DNA of 64,000 nucleotides, taken from Cryptomeria japonica. Its lineage: Eukaryota > Streptophyta > Pinopsida > Cupressales > Cupressaceae. The translations under genes were made by a program, and so were the position numbers. Positions 1 through 10,559 of this stretch are shown in pieces. The notes under the pieces were generated by a model. That model saw only the letters and a program-made list of their open reading frames with translations. It made no database searches and was not told the DNA's origin. Location: NCBI RefSeq assembly GCF_030272615.1, contig NC_081410.1, forward strand, positions 190,485,619-190,549,618, given 5' to 3'. Position 1 is the stretch's first letter, and each line of letters begins with the position of its first letter.

Positions 1-361
1 TTAGATTCTCTTGGAAAAAGGGTGCCATCCACTAAGACATAGGGGATGGACTGCAACCTGAAATGCCTTCTTTTGGTCCTGTCCAGACCTTGGGGGTATC
101 TACCTTCCATTAAGAAGGCGGTCATGTCACTTACCCAATTGAATTGAGTGTCGTTGCTAGTTCGTTGATCCTCTTCTAACATAAGGGCGACCTCTGAAAT
201 AGTCTCAGAAGATGAGACGAGCTGTTCACATAGGCCCCTGCCTCTTACAAGTTTAGTGATCTTGATGTTGATGTCGTATTCCATGACCTTGGTTATCCAC
301 CCAGCCCTCTTCTCACTGATGTCCTTGTTTAGAAGGAAATTCTTGACACTTGCATGTGGAA

Positions 362-1751
362 CTAAGAGTTGGATCTTGTTGTTAGACAACATGTGTCTGA
401 ACTTTTTAATGCCCTTACAACAATGAGGACTTGCTTCTCTACATAGCTATACTTGAGCTCATAGTCCTTTAACCCTTCACTAAAGAAAGCAATAGGTTGC
501 TCCAAGTTATCATTGTTGAGCTGAGATGCTGGATTCTCCTCCGAAGGTATAGAGGATAAAATCCCTTTCATAGTTAGGATTGACAAGGGTAGGGGCTTGA
601 GCAATTGCTTGTTTAATCTCTTCAAAACCGGCCCTCCCCTCCTTGGTCCAACTGAAAACCAAGTTTTTCTTCAACATGGAAGTAAGGGGTTTTACCATGG
701 TGGCAAGGTTGGGAATGAACCTCCTCACAAAGTTGATCCTACCAAGGAAACTTTGCAATCCCCTCTAGTGACTGAGGAGTGGGAGAGAAAGAATAGCCTC
801 CACTGGCTTTGGATCAATGATCAAGTCCTCCTTGGATACAATGTGTCCTAGCAATCTTCCTTGATCAGTAGCAAATACACACTTGCTAGGGTTCAAGGAC
901 ACACCATACCCCTTGCATTTCATGAACACCTACTCAAGATGACCAAGATGGTCAGCTGCATGCTTCGAATAAACAGTTATATCATCAAGGTATATAAGCA
1001 CACACTTTGCTAATACACCCTTGAAAGCCATGTCCATTGCTCTTTGAAACGTGGCACCTACATTGGTTAGCCTAAAAGGCATTTTACAATAAGCATAGGT
1101 ACCCCACTTAGTAGTAAATGCAATCTTGTATTGGTCTGATTCTTGGACTAAAATTTGATCGTAGCTTGAATACCCATCCAAGAATGAAAATCTTTCTAAG
1201 CCACTGGCCTTTTGGAGAATCTATTCCATGGAGAGAAGGGGATAATGATCCTTGAGGGAGGTTCTATTGAGGTCCCTAAAGTCTACACATAGTCTGATTT
1301 CCCCATTCTTCTTCCTTACAGGGACAAGGTTGGCTACCCAGGAGGAGTGCTTGATAGGGAAGATGATATTGGCTTCTATGAGCTTGGTCAACTCCTTCCT
1401 CATTAATAGCTCAATCTTGGGGTTTATTGGCCTTTTCTTTTGTCTAGCTGGCTTTGCATCCAGGTTTAGCTCTATAGTATGCTGGGCTAAGCTAGGGTCA
1501 AAACCCTTTAAATCTTCATAGGTCCAAGCCACTATGTCATCGTATTTTTGACAAATCTCAACAAAGGCCTCTTGTTTGGTTGAGGAACATACCTTGCCCA
1601 AGTTTAGAGACCTACCCTCAGCGACAACAATTGGCTTGTAATCACCCCTCTTTGCAGCGAAGTTCATCTTCTTCTTCAATTGATCATCCGAATTGAAAAT
1701 GCCTTCCAAGGTAACTAGACCTTTAGGCAACTTGTTGGAGTTGAGCTGCAT
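362..1751 (-). pseudogene. Reverse transcriptase and RNase H of element G1, broken
   Basis: Four minus-strand fragments in different frames. 1221-1751: RT N-terminus, with EANIIFPIKHSSWVANLVPV and RKKNGEIRLCVDFRDLN. 930-1181: palm domain with the YLDD active site. 510-758: connection (FLGRINFVRRFIPNLA). 362-625: native RNase H remnant (PIAFFSEGLKDYELKYSYVEK). Frameshifts between the fragments make it non-functional. Confidence 0.8.
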
Positions 1752-1766
1752 GATTTTATCTCCATA

Positions 1767-3983
1767 CTAGTCTTGTAGCTTAGATTGATTTTTAGCAGAA
1801 AATTCTGCTTCATTTTGCAAGAAATTAACAATCTGCTGATCACTTTCAAATACTTGCCAATTTGCCTGATTGTCGGGGATAGCAGGCCTCATAACAAGCC
1901 TGATGTGTTGTTCCTTCTCGCTTGCAACATGCGCTGGTATGTCGAACTGAGCACCAACCGCTGCAAGCCTATCAACATGCTTGTTTTGACTACTAGGAAT
2001 ACTCTGGATGTTGAAGGCCTCGAATCCTTCAATCAAGTCCGAAACCCTGTGTTTGTATGATTTTAGTAGGTTGTTCTTTGTTATATTTTGAGCTCGGATA
2101 TGATTAACAACCAATTCGCTATCTCCAAATGCTTGCAAGGATCTGATCTTTCTGTTTTGTGCAAGTTGGAGACCTTGGATCAAGGCTTCATACTCAGCGA
2201 CATTGATGGTGCAACCAACCTGAAGCCTAAAAGAGAAGAAATATTTCTCTTGCTCAGGAGAAACAAGCACCACACCACCTGCACCGTTCTTGTTTCTTGA
2301 ACCATCAAAAAACATGCTCCATAACCCCTCTGAATCTCCTTGTGTCTTAATGAGGTTAGGGATAGGAGTATCCTCTTCATGGATACAATAGGTGCCAAGC
2401 CCAGTCTCTTCAGTCTCAGCTAATGGATCAAACTGAAAAGCATTGGCCGATTCATCTAGCAAACAATCAGGGACCTCTTGCAAAAGAGTAGCAGGCTCAC
2501 GGACAACACACTCCTCCCCCTCTTCGTGCAAAGTGCAATTCATGTTTATTGGGCTGGGGGTGTAGGGCTCAATGTGGTTTTGCGCAATGGGCTCTGCCCT
2601 TATGGTAACCTTGGTACCATACCTTGTTCGAAATAGCATGTGGGACCAATCAGAGGACAGGTATCCACCTATCTTGGCAGTGAAGTCTCTAGATAGACAG
2701 ATGGCAAAGAAGGCAGCGTGGTCGATGATTGATACGTCTTGCAAGACAGTGCAACTAGGGCATGCATGCAAGGTTAACTTCAAATTTTTAACAACCCCTA
2801 CTGTCTTAATAGAAGTGCCATCCAATTGGACCACCACTTTAGTCACAGGTTCATATTCTATGCCAAGAAGATCAACTACCTTCTTAGGCATGACTGAGCT
2901 ACTAGCTCCTGAATCTATCATGCGATTGTGAACTAAGTTATCTCCTATGATTAAAGAGAGATAGAAGGGGGGAGGCTTGCTAATCTTGCTTGAATCTTCT
3001 TCCTTCTTGGGTTGCACCAAACTGGTGGAGACTGCCCTCCTGCTGACTGCTGCCTCATCACCTGATTGGTTGATGCCCTTCAGTGCCTCCTTGAGCAAAT
3101 CCCTTTGAGATGGGATGGAAAGGGCTACCCACATAGTGACATTGAGGCTGGCCTTCTTCATTTGATCTACTATATTGAAAGGAACACCGGCTGATTTTAG
3201 AGGTCCCTTTGATGCTACAAGGTCTACCTTTGGTCTTTGGATGACTTGGGCCTTCTCCTGCCTCTTGCTCCCTTGCATGGTATTTTGGCTTGTATCCTGG
3301 ACAACTATGTTGGGCGTTGGAGCTTGGGCTGATGTCGAAGGTGAGGCAGCCTCCATGGCTCTCTTCTTCGACCTTGAATATTGTAACATAGACTCATCGC
3401 TTGTTTGGTTCATACCACATAATTTTGCCTCCTGCCAATTGACAAAGATAGAATCTCCCTGCAAGTAAGCCTGAGTGCCAACACTAGGCTGATTTGGGTC
3501 ATATTGCTGGCCAGAGGTGGTCGGCTCATCTTGCACCACTAAAGCTTGGACAAACGCTCCATTTTGGCATCCACCTTTGTTGTGTGGCTGATTGCATGGT
3601 TGACACCAATCTTGCTCCTGGGTGAGGTTGTTTTGCATTGGAACTATTGCTTTTGAGTTGCTTGTAGCTATGGGGTTCACACTATTCAAAGGCCTGGCGT
3701 TGCTCCATTGGTTTTGCCCTTGAAAGGGTGGCCTATTCTGCTGATAGTTCTGATTTTGTGCTTGATAAGGTCTGCTATGCTGGGCTTGTTGCCTTTTTAG
3801 TGTCACCAACTCATTGCTAAAGTTTTGCAATAGAGCCTTGACTTCATGGAGCTCATTAGAGGATGTGACGGTTGACCTGCAGGCACCATGGGGATAGGTG
3901 CCAAGGTGGGTTGTTGAGTAGGAGCCTTTGGGAAGAGAGGCATTGGAGGCCTTGGAGCTATCTTCCCAGCCTGTATAAAACAA
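1767..3983 (-). CDS. Gag C-terminus, protease and extra RNase H of element G1
   Basis: 738 codons. Residues 20-150 are Gln/Asn-rich gag tail with a knuckle-like CX2CX3HX4C (127-139). Residues 340-450 are an aspartic protease with DSGA at 357-360. Residues 555-690 are an RNase H of the type Tat elements acquired in addition to their own: FDGS (D560), AEYEAL (E597), GDSELV (D621) and HVDRLA (D671) keep the four catalytic acids. This domain sits before, not after, the reverse transcriptase, which begins in the next ORF near 1751. Frame and catalytic residues are intact across 2.2 kb. Confidence 0.8.
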   Translation of the reverse strand: MFYTGWEDSSKASNASLPKGSYSTTHLGTYPHGACRSTVTSSNELHEVKALLQNFSNELVTLKRQQAQHSRPYQAQNQNYQQNRPPFQGQNQWSNARPLNSVNPIATSNSKAIVPMQNNLTQEQDWCQPCNQPHNKGGCQNGAFVQALVVQDEPTTSGQQYDPNQPSVGTQAYLQGDSIFVNWQEAKLCGMNQTSDESMLQYSRSKKRAMEAASPSTSAQAPTPNIVVQDTSQNTMQGSKRQEKAQVIQRPKVDLVASKGPLKSAGVPFNIVDQMKKASLNVTMWVALSIPSQRDLLKEALKGINQSGDEAAVSRRAVSTSLVQPKKEEDSSKISKPPPFYLSLIIGDNLVHNRMIDSGASSSVMPKKVVDLLGIEYEPVTKVVVQLDGTSIKTVGVVKNLKLTLHACPSCTVLQDVSIIDHAAFFAICLSRDFTAKIGGYLSSDWSHMLFRTRYGTKVTIRAEPIAQNHIEPYTPSPINMNCTLHEEGEECVVREPATLLQEVPDCLLDESANAFQFDPLAETEETGLGTYCIHEEDTPIPNLIKTQGDSEGLWSMFFDGSRNKNGAGGVVLVSPEQEKYFFSFRLQVGCTINVAEYEALIQGLQLAQNRKIRSLQAFGDSELVVNHIRAQNITKNNLLKSYKHRVSDLIEGFEAFNIQSIPSSQNKHVDRLAAVGAQFDIPAHVASEKEQHIRLVMRPAIPDNQANWQVFESDQQIVNFLQNEAEFSAKNQSKLQD

Positions 3984-4672
3984 TTTTCTGCCCTTATGGC
4001 TATGTCATATGCACCCGGTAGAGAGGCTTCACCCATTGATTGTATCATGATAGCTATATCACTGTTGAGAGCTCTAAGATAATACAAGAAGGCTTGATTT
4101 GGAGATGGCTTCACTAGAGAAGGGATTCTCTTCCATGGCGTTTGGAATCTGAAATTGAAATCTCCCATGAACTCATGAGGTGCCCTCTTGATTGTAGTCA
4201 GCTGCTCCACAAGTGATAGGTGATCACTTTTGTCTTCGAAATGATTGCACAACCACTCCCCCAATTCATCCCAATTGTGAATGGAACTAGACGAACACCC
4301 TTTATACCACTGCAAAACTTTTCCTTTCAAAGATGTGGCTAAGAGTCTGACAACAACATCATCCCGAGTGACATTATGGACGGAGCAGATGTGCGCAATG
4401 TCTTGAATGTGTTCAATGGGGATAGTAGCTGTTTCACCAGTGAAGTATGGTATACTCTTTAACACAGCAACTGGTATATCATTCCATTGAGTCAAAATAA
4501 GAGGACTCCCCCCATTGAAGGTAAAAAAAACTTGATTTCTGGCCATGTGAAACAATGGTCTATTGAAATGAGTGGTGGGAGCCCTTGACAGTAATGGTCT
4601 TGTAAACGAAAGGGTAGAATGAGCCCTGAGAGATGGAGTGTTTACAACCTTGACCCCCCTAACTGGTGACAA
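3803..4672 (-). CDS. Gag of element G1
   Basis: 289 codons of a Ty3/gypsy capsid protein. The retrotransposon gag core is recognisable from VVVRLLATSLKGKVLQWYKG and NWDELGEWLCNHF, followed by the helical region ending at ASLPGAYDIAIRAE. A proline-rich tail follows, after which the frame is lost; the remaining gag and the protease continue in another minus-strand frame that overlaps by about 180 bp, so a frameshift separates gag from pol. A retrotransposon gene, not a host gene. Confidence 0.75.
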   Translation of the reverse strand: MSPVRGVKVVNTPSLRAHSTLSFTRPLLSRAPTTHFNRPLFHMARNQVFFTFNGGSPLILTQWNDIPVAVLKSIPYFTGETATIPIEHIQDIAHICSVHNVTRDDVVVRLLATSLKGKVLQWYKGCSSSSIHNWDELGEWLCNHFEDKSDHLSLVEQLTTIKRAPHEFMGDFNFRFQTPWKRIPSLVKPSPNQAFLYYLRALNSDIAIMIQSMGEASLPGAYDIAIRAENCFIQAGKIAPRPPMPLFPKAPTQQPTLAPIPMVPAGQPSHPLMSSMKSRLYCKTLAMSW

Positions 4673-5042
4673 TGAAGGTCTACCTCTCCGCTCTCTAGTG
4701 CCTGAAGATGAGAGTTCTTCAAACTAGAAACTACCTCTAGAAGACGTCCTTGTATGAATTTTGGGCATGAAATCCGAAGTTGCAACAAGTCACGAACAAG
4801 CAGTGGACCTGTAAGTAGAGACTTCGGAACCTAGGGGTTCCGGAGTTGAGGACCTAGGCACCTTGGAACCTGGGGGTTCCGGGGTCCAGAGTTAGGAACT
4901 TGGCATAAACAAGAACTAGACTTGTTGAGTAGAGTCGCCAAGTGCTTGAGAGATGACTGCCTCTAAAGACTGAGACACTAAGAACAACACTGAATCCTTA
5001 GCATGTATATCGAAAGTCTGTCCCATCGGGCGTGCCAAAAAC

Positions 5043-6460
5043 TGTTATCACAAAAGATTGCACCCTTGTTGAGCTATCAACTCAACAACCTCATGAAACA
5101 TGGAAACAACCCCGAAGCGTGGGACCTTGCACAAGGGGGTTGAATCTCCGGAGAAGGCCGACTTCCTTCTCAATCTAGGTGCAAGTGTTGAACCAAATCA
5201 ATACTTCAAAACTTACTCCTAAGCCTATCCTAATAGCTTGCAGAGAAAAAGGGAAGGGGGAAATGCTTAAAATGAAAGGAGGTGATGCACCAAGATAAGA
5301 GATTGTTTCTCCCCATACCCGAAATGACACAAAGAATCAACTGAAATACCTAGGAGATGCACAAACTTCAGTTGTATGAATGACCCCAATGCATGTATGG
5401 AGGTTAGAATTCACTAAATGTCAAGAGGGGAGAAGGTTTCCCACAAGTCACACCCAGAAATAGATTAACACAACATATATGTGAAAGAAAGCCACAAACA
5501 TACACTTATAATGAAGGTAAGAACACATACACAACATTCATAAATTGAAGTAAGGCAAGAATAATGATTTCAATTCATTCAAAGGCCAATGGCCAAACTT
5601 ACAGTTGCAGAAATGCAAAAAATATACAAGTCTTTAAGAGAAGTGAAAGAGCATAGAATAGCCCAAGCCAGCAGGGAAAGAACCCTTTACAATGAGGCTT
5701 AACAACCTTTATATAGAAAAATGGTTGCATAGGAGAGATCATGACCCTTGTGTGTGCAAGGAAATGTTAGTCAGGGAATGCAGGGAAGTGCATGCACCTA
5801 ACATTGTGTACATGCAAGCAACCTAGTCATACCCTGAAAAATGCAATCCTTCAAGAAGGTGGATTGACTGACATTCCAAAGTTAGAGCATGCAGGCATGA
5901 CATAAGTAACCACAACAAGCATGGCCCTGCACCTATCTTGATGGATATCTTGCAAAATCATTAAATGCACCCCTGTAGCTCCACAAAAGAAGGTGTACAA
6001 GTCACAAAAGTCGTCGGAGCATTTAAAGCTTTGAGTATTGATCATGCCATCCAGAAGTGTTGCAAGCTGGAAGGAAGTCGGAGGACTTCGGAAACTCGGG
6101 TTCCTGAAGTGAGGAAGACTAAGGAAGGAACTTCGGGGTTTTGGGAAAAGAAAAGGGCAAGGGAAAGGAACTTCGGAACCTCGGGGTTTCAGAGTTCCGG
6201 GGAACTGGAAAAAAGGGGCTAAGGGAAAAGAACTTCGGAACCTCGAGGTTCCGAAGTTCCGGGGAAAGAAAAGAAGAGAAGGCAAAGGGAAGGAACTTCA
6301 GAACCTCGGGGTTCCGGGGAAAGAAAAGAGACAAGGAAGGAAAACGCAGGAAAGGAACTTCGGAACCTCAGGGTTCCGGGGAAGGGAAGAAGGCAAGGGA
6401 AGGAACTTCGAAACCTTACGGTTCCGGAGTTCCGGGGAACTTCCTCCAGACGAAACAACA
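5043..6460 (-). repeat. 5' LTR of element G1
   Basis: On the minus strand it opens TGTTGTTTCGTCTGG and ends TTTGTGATAACA, immediately before the conserved leader. A TATA box (TCTATATAAAGG) is seen near 5706-5717. The U3 part holds a tandem array of palindromic units at about 6075-6445. The other LTR is outside the window, so the borders rest on TG..CA and the adjacent leader only. Confidence 0.6.
6075..6445. repeat. Tandem array of palindromic GAACTTCGGAACC units
   Basis: About six units of 45-65 bp. Each has GGAACTTCGGAACCTCGGGG, then a mirror half (GGTTCCGGAGTTCC), then a purine spacer rich in GGAAAGAAAAG. The unit at 6230-6259 is a perfect 30-bp palindrome centred on CCTCGAGG. Related single copies occur at about 4820-4890. 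Confidence 0.8.
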
Positions 6461-6499
6461 CTTCATACTTCATACTTCATAATTCCATTGCTTTTCTCC

Positions 6500-7040
6500 T
6501 TGATCAACTGGGGGAGTGCTGGTCCATGGATTGTATCTCTGATCGGTTCTCACTGATGGACGAAGGGTGTCATAAAATGACAACAATTTCTTTGACACAT
6601 CATAAAGCTTTTTCAGCCTGTTCCCATCAAATCCATTATCACTTATTTGAACGAGGCTTCAAAGTTTTGATCAATTCTAACACTAAAGCATCTAACTTGC
6701 CCCATAATTTCCACACCAAATTTCTCTCAATAAATTTGAAGTTTGTTCCCATCTATAAATTCCAAATTATATTGGCTGGATTTTTGTCTACATGAGCTTC
6801 AAAGTATATTTCTGAACCATTTTTGGCCATATCAATATCTACTCCCAAATCATCTCGAGCTAGCACATCCTACTTCCATTTTCAAAAGAATCTTCCTTGA
6901 TTCTGCCATGCCATCTTTCAAGGCAAAAACAAATGATCCCCGTCTTCACAGTTGCTCTTGCAAAAAGGGCATCTCAAAGGGCCACAAAATTCTATGAGTG
7001 TAAGCATCATGCATCAGTGCCTTATATAAAATTGCTAATT
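6500..7040 (-). mobile_element. LINE 3' remnant with zf-RVT motif
   Basis: On the minus strand the codons give PLRCPFCKSNCEDGDHLFLP, the zinc-binding region that follows reverse transcriptase in plant LINEs. A stop replaces the final cysteine. The sequence is short, decayed and joins directly to gypsy RNase H sequence at about 7040. Confidence 0.45.
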
Positions 7041-7435
7041 AGAGAAATGAAGTTGACTTTGGAAGTCTATGCTTCAGCCACACATTCTTAAACTTTTCAA
7101 AAAAATTATGTAAGGTGTATACCACCACCAAGGCCTCCCTCTCTGTGGTAGTATTATTCTTTTTTGCTTGTGATAATTAAAAATTTGCATCTGGCCAATG
7201 CAATTGGATGATCCTTATTTCCCCTCGGGTTGTGCTAGAACTACTCCAACTACAGTCTCTGAGGTGTCAACATGTACATGGAATGGAACATTCCAGTCCG
7301 GAAAGATTAATATAAGTGCCTTTACTATTTTCTGTTTCAACTTATCAAAAGATTATTGCCATTGTTCTATCTAGTTGATTGTTTTACTTGTCTTCTTTTT
7401 CAGTAGTTCTTCTATTGGTGTGGTGGTTGTGGTGT
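7040..7435 (-). pseudogene. RNase H of element G2, interrupted by the TRIM
   Basis: Minus-strand codons include FHVHVDTSETVVGVVLAQ and TTEREALVVVYTL, the standard RNase H motifs of Ty3/gypsy elements. The TRIM at 7440-7795 landed just inside its N-terminal side. Confidence 0.65.
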
Positions 7436-7439
7436 AACC

Positions 7440-7795
7440 TGTTACCCTCTAGTTTGTAATAGACGTTCAACACCGACCTTGGGATTTGGGACATGTGCTT
7501 AATTGTCTTTTGTGGATCCTTGTCTCTGGCCGTTGTGGCGTTCGTTGATAGCTCAAGCTTTTGGCATAAAGATAGGGATGTCCAACAAGTGGTATTAGAG
7601 CGCTGGGTTATGGGTTCGAATCTTGTGGGTCGCGCTAAGGGGGGGATTGTTACCCTCTATTTTGTAATAGACGTTCAACGCCAACCTCGGGATTCGGGAC
7701 ATGTGCTTAACCACCTTCCGTGGATCCTTGTCTCTGGCCATTGTGGTGTTCGTTGACAGCTCAAGCTTTTGGTGTAACGACAACGATGTCCAGCA
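7440..7795 (+). mobile_element. Complete TRIM (terminal-repeat retrotransposon in miniature), 356 bp
   Basis: Two LTRs of exactly 148 bp (7440-7587 and 7648-7795), each starting TGTTACCCTCTA and ending in a GTCC(A/A-to-G)CA terminus. Directly after the first LTR lies a primer-binding site (TGGTATTAGAGC, 7590-7601) matching the initiator-Met tRNA site at 11 of 12 bases. Directly before the second LTR lies a polypurine tract (AAGGGGGGGA, 7637-7646). The interior is only 60 bp and has no coding capacity. Five-base target-site duplications TAACC flank it (7435-7439 and 7796-7800). The LTRs differ at about 21 positions, so the insertion is old. It would depend on proteins of another element. Confidence 0.93.
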
Positions 7796-8126
7796 TAACC
7801 TTGGATGAATTTCCAGTGATAGCTAGTATAGCCTAAGAAAACTTCCCCTTTGAAGTTCTCTTTAAAGGTGGTAGGTTCATAATAAGTGCCACCTTTAGGG
7901 GATTTACCATAAGTCTTTCTTTGCAGATAATATGCCAAATAGTACCACAAACACACATTTCTTTAAATTTAAGGAGATTTGAAGGCTCTTGCATCTTTCT
8001 AACATTAGCTGGAGTGCTTGGACGTGGTCTTTTAAAAAACCATAGATTGTCTAGTCATTTGGGTAGATCTCTTAGAAATCATGGATATAATCTTTAAAAT
8101 GCATCGATCATTATCTAGCTAACCAG

Positions 8127-8897
8127 CTAAATATTGCTGGTGCATTTTTTAGACCAAAGGGCATAACTGTATACATAAAAGATCCCGTATTTTGTCACAA
8201 ACGTCATTTCAGGTTGATCTTCTTCTTGGATCTTGAATTGGTGATATCCAAAAAATCCATCAATGAGTGAGTATACATCTTTTCCAACAACTGATTCTAG
8301 GACTTCCTCTTTGAATGGTGTGGGAAAAGGGTCAAGGACACAAGCTTTATTAAGTTCTTTGAATTCCACACATATTCTGATCTCACCGGTTTTCTTATTT
8401 TGTACTACCATGGGACTAATCCACTTGACATCCTCTACTGGTTTAATTATACTTGCAACTAACATCTTATCTATCTCTATATTAAAAATTTTCTTCATAT
8501 TGGGGTTTATCCAATCTCTTTACTTATTGGGTTTCACCCCTTCTTTGAATTGGATTTTCATAACTCTAACTTCTTTAATTCCTTTCAGATCTGTAAATGT
8601 TTGAGGTCATAGATCCTCATATTCTATTAGGTTCTTTGAAAGTTGCATAACCTCTTTCTCGTTCCAGTAGTCCCCTATCCTGCCTATTTTTGGGATACCC
8701 TTAGTTGCTATGTTTTCTTCTCTTACTTTTAATGGATTGTTAGAATATTTACTTTTTGCTGCAGTTTTTGATGTTATTATCCTTTCTCCCTCCATCTCAA
8801 TATCCCTTTTTTGTAACAGAGATTCTTCATCCTCCTCCATTCTATTCTGTTGTGTCTTATAGCACCTTTTTTCTAAATATTTTTTATATTTATCCAT
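8127..8897 (-). pseudogene. Reverse transcriptase of element G2
   Basis: 8607-8897 is the charged linker ahead of RT. 8127-8498 is RT fingers and palm: KWISPMVVQNKKTGEIRICV, FKELNKA, DPFPTPF and GYHQFKIQEEDQPEMTFVTK. Further minus-strand codons down to 7950 still resemble the thumb (LNLKKCVF). The YxDD box is not in an open frame. Confidence 0.75.
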
Positions 8898-9182
8898 CCA
8901 TTCTATGAGTTTCTATATGCCTTCTTGTCATGGAGGCATCGGTGTTTCTTTTTTTGTGTCAATCATCTTTTGGTCTTCTTCTATGGCTAAGAGTATGATC
9001 TCTCTTATTCTCTAAATGTGTAGAGAATGGTTTTGTTGGGGTTGGAGAAGGAAAACGTGTGCAGAAATCATTTTGTAGTATTTCCCAATCTCGTTTCTGC
9101 TTGTTTCTCTTAGTATTCTAAGCTTGTGCAATTAGTATAAGTGTCAAATTTGTATATATTATCTCTCATCATATTCCCTACA

Positions 9183-10207
9183 TTTTTTTTTTTGATTGTT
9201 AAATCGCAGGGATTTTTAGCTTGGCCTGCACCAGGAGAGGCCACAAGGTGGACCTCTTCCCCAAACCCTCCCTACTCTCTCCACTTCGCACTCCACCTCT
9301 CCTCCCACCGACTTCTTTTTTTTAATTCTCTCCATCCTTCTTCCTCCATTCTCTACCTTCCAACTCTACCTCTCCTCCTCCACCTCTCATCTCCTTACTG
9401 CCTTCCAACTCCTTTCGTCCTCCACCTCTCTTCTCCTCCCTATCTTCTAACTTCGTTTCTCCCCCTTCTCCTCCTCCACCTTCTCTTCTCCACCTTGCCT
9501 TTCCAACTCCACCACTCCTCCTCCACCTCTTCTCCACCCTGCCTTTTCCAACTACACCACTCCACCACCACCTTCTCTTCTCCTCCCTGCCATCCAACTC
9601 CACCACTCCTCCTCCACTTCTCTTCTCCTCCCTAACATCTAACTATGTCTCTCCTCCATCTCTCTTCTCCTCCTTGCCATCCAACTCCACCTCTCTTCTC
9701 CTTCTCTAACTTCCAACTCTATCTTTCCTCCTCCATCTCTCTTCCATCCACCAGCACCTCAGCTGCTCCACCCACATCATCTTGTGCCACCACTTCCTTT
9801 TTACTTTCCTTCGTATTCTTTCGTTCTCCTTACCACCTTCACCGCCTACCTTCCCACCTGCACCATCATCTCCCGCCCACCTCCGTTTGCTCCACCTAGT
9901 CGCTGCGACCATTCACCTCTTGTCATCTTTTCCTTGCCTCACTTTCCGTATCACCTCTCCTAGCCACCACACTTCCTCACCTTCTCCACCTATGTGCCTT
10001 CAGCTCTGCACGACATTGGACGCACAACCCCTGCCAAACTCCTGCCACTGTATGGGGGTACCTGTGTCACAGCCACATCAAACCATCGAGCCAGCAAAGT
10101 CAACACTGAAAACCACCTTCCTTCCACATATGGGTCCAAACATTTGAACCCATGGCCTCCGTATACACACGGAGTTGCAACTGCTGTTGCACCGCAGGGT
10201 CATCCTC
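9183..10207 (-). mobile_element. Poly(A)-tailed retroposon with pyrimidine-rich core
   Basis: Flanked by CATATTCCCTACA (9170-9182) and CATATTCCCTGCA (10208-10220), a 13-bp direct repeat with one mismatch. The left end has T11 on the plus strand, i.e. a poly(A) tail on the minus strand. Long variable target duplications plus poly(A) indicate LINE-machinery mobilisation. The head near 10150 contains GGGTTCAAATG, vaguely like a Pol III B box, so a SINE-like origin is possible. The family is not recognised. Confidence 0.6.
9240..9770. repeat. Degenerate CT-rich tandem array
   Basis: Irregular units of about 35-65 bp built from CTCCTCC, CCACCTCTCTTCTCC and CATCCAACTCCAC. The plus strand is almost pure pyrimidine. 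Long open frames here (SSPPCHPTPPLLLH and similar) arise from the repeat and are not genes. Confidence 0.7.
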
Positions 10208-10559
10208 CATATTCCCTGCATTTTTACTGTAAGTTTAAACAGATATTTAAATGTTGTTTTGGTATTTTGGCGCAAGTAGATTTGGCAATCCCTTCACAAT
10301 CTCTTTCTATGGATATAGGTATTTTGTTTGTATCAAAATTTTAAAGACTTTCCATGTGGGAATGCTGGGTTTTTGTGTGTTCCACCATCATGTAGCGCTG
10401 CAAATTAAAGTATGTTGTAATGCATCTACTCTTAGGTCTTATTTATTGAATGTTCTTTCCATGTTTTTCTAGATATGATAACAGGTCTCCTACTCTTGAA
10501 TATCTTGTTAACTTGATATGGGATAACCCATATGAGATTTGATTCAATTGTTCTGAAAT

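Larger units (their letters stand above)
1..6460 (-). mobile_element. Ty3/gypsy (Tat-like) LTR retrotransposon G1, runs off left edge
   Basis: In minus-strand order: 5' LTR (6460-5043), a GTTTTTGGCACGCCCGATGG leader of the kind that follows plant Tat/Athila LTRs, gag, protease, an extra RNase H, reverse transcriptase and RNase H. The codons at positions 1-150 still encode the pre-integrase segment (YVLVDGTLFPRES), so integrase and the 3' LTR lie outside the window. Several frameshifts and stops show it is inactive. Confidence 0.85.

Noticed and set aside
6119-6482. Ser/Phe/Pro- and Lys/Glu/Gly-rich ORFs over the palindromic array
   Set aside because: Open in several frames because the repeat lacks stops; no evidence of coding.
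7588-7640. tRNA gene suggested by GGGTTCGAATC
   Set aside because: No A box, acceptor stem or cloverleaf could be built; the context is a TRIM primer-binding region.
9141-10147. Long Ser/Pro/Leu-rich and Glu/Arg-rich ORFs on both strands
   Set aside because: They come from the pyrimidine-rich tandem array; no start context, domain or non-repeat composition supports a gene.
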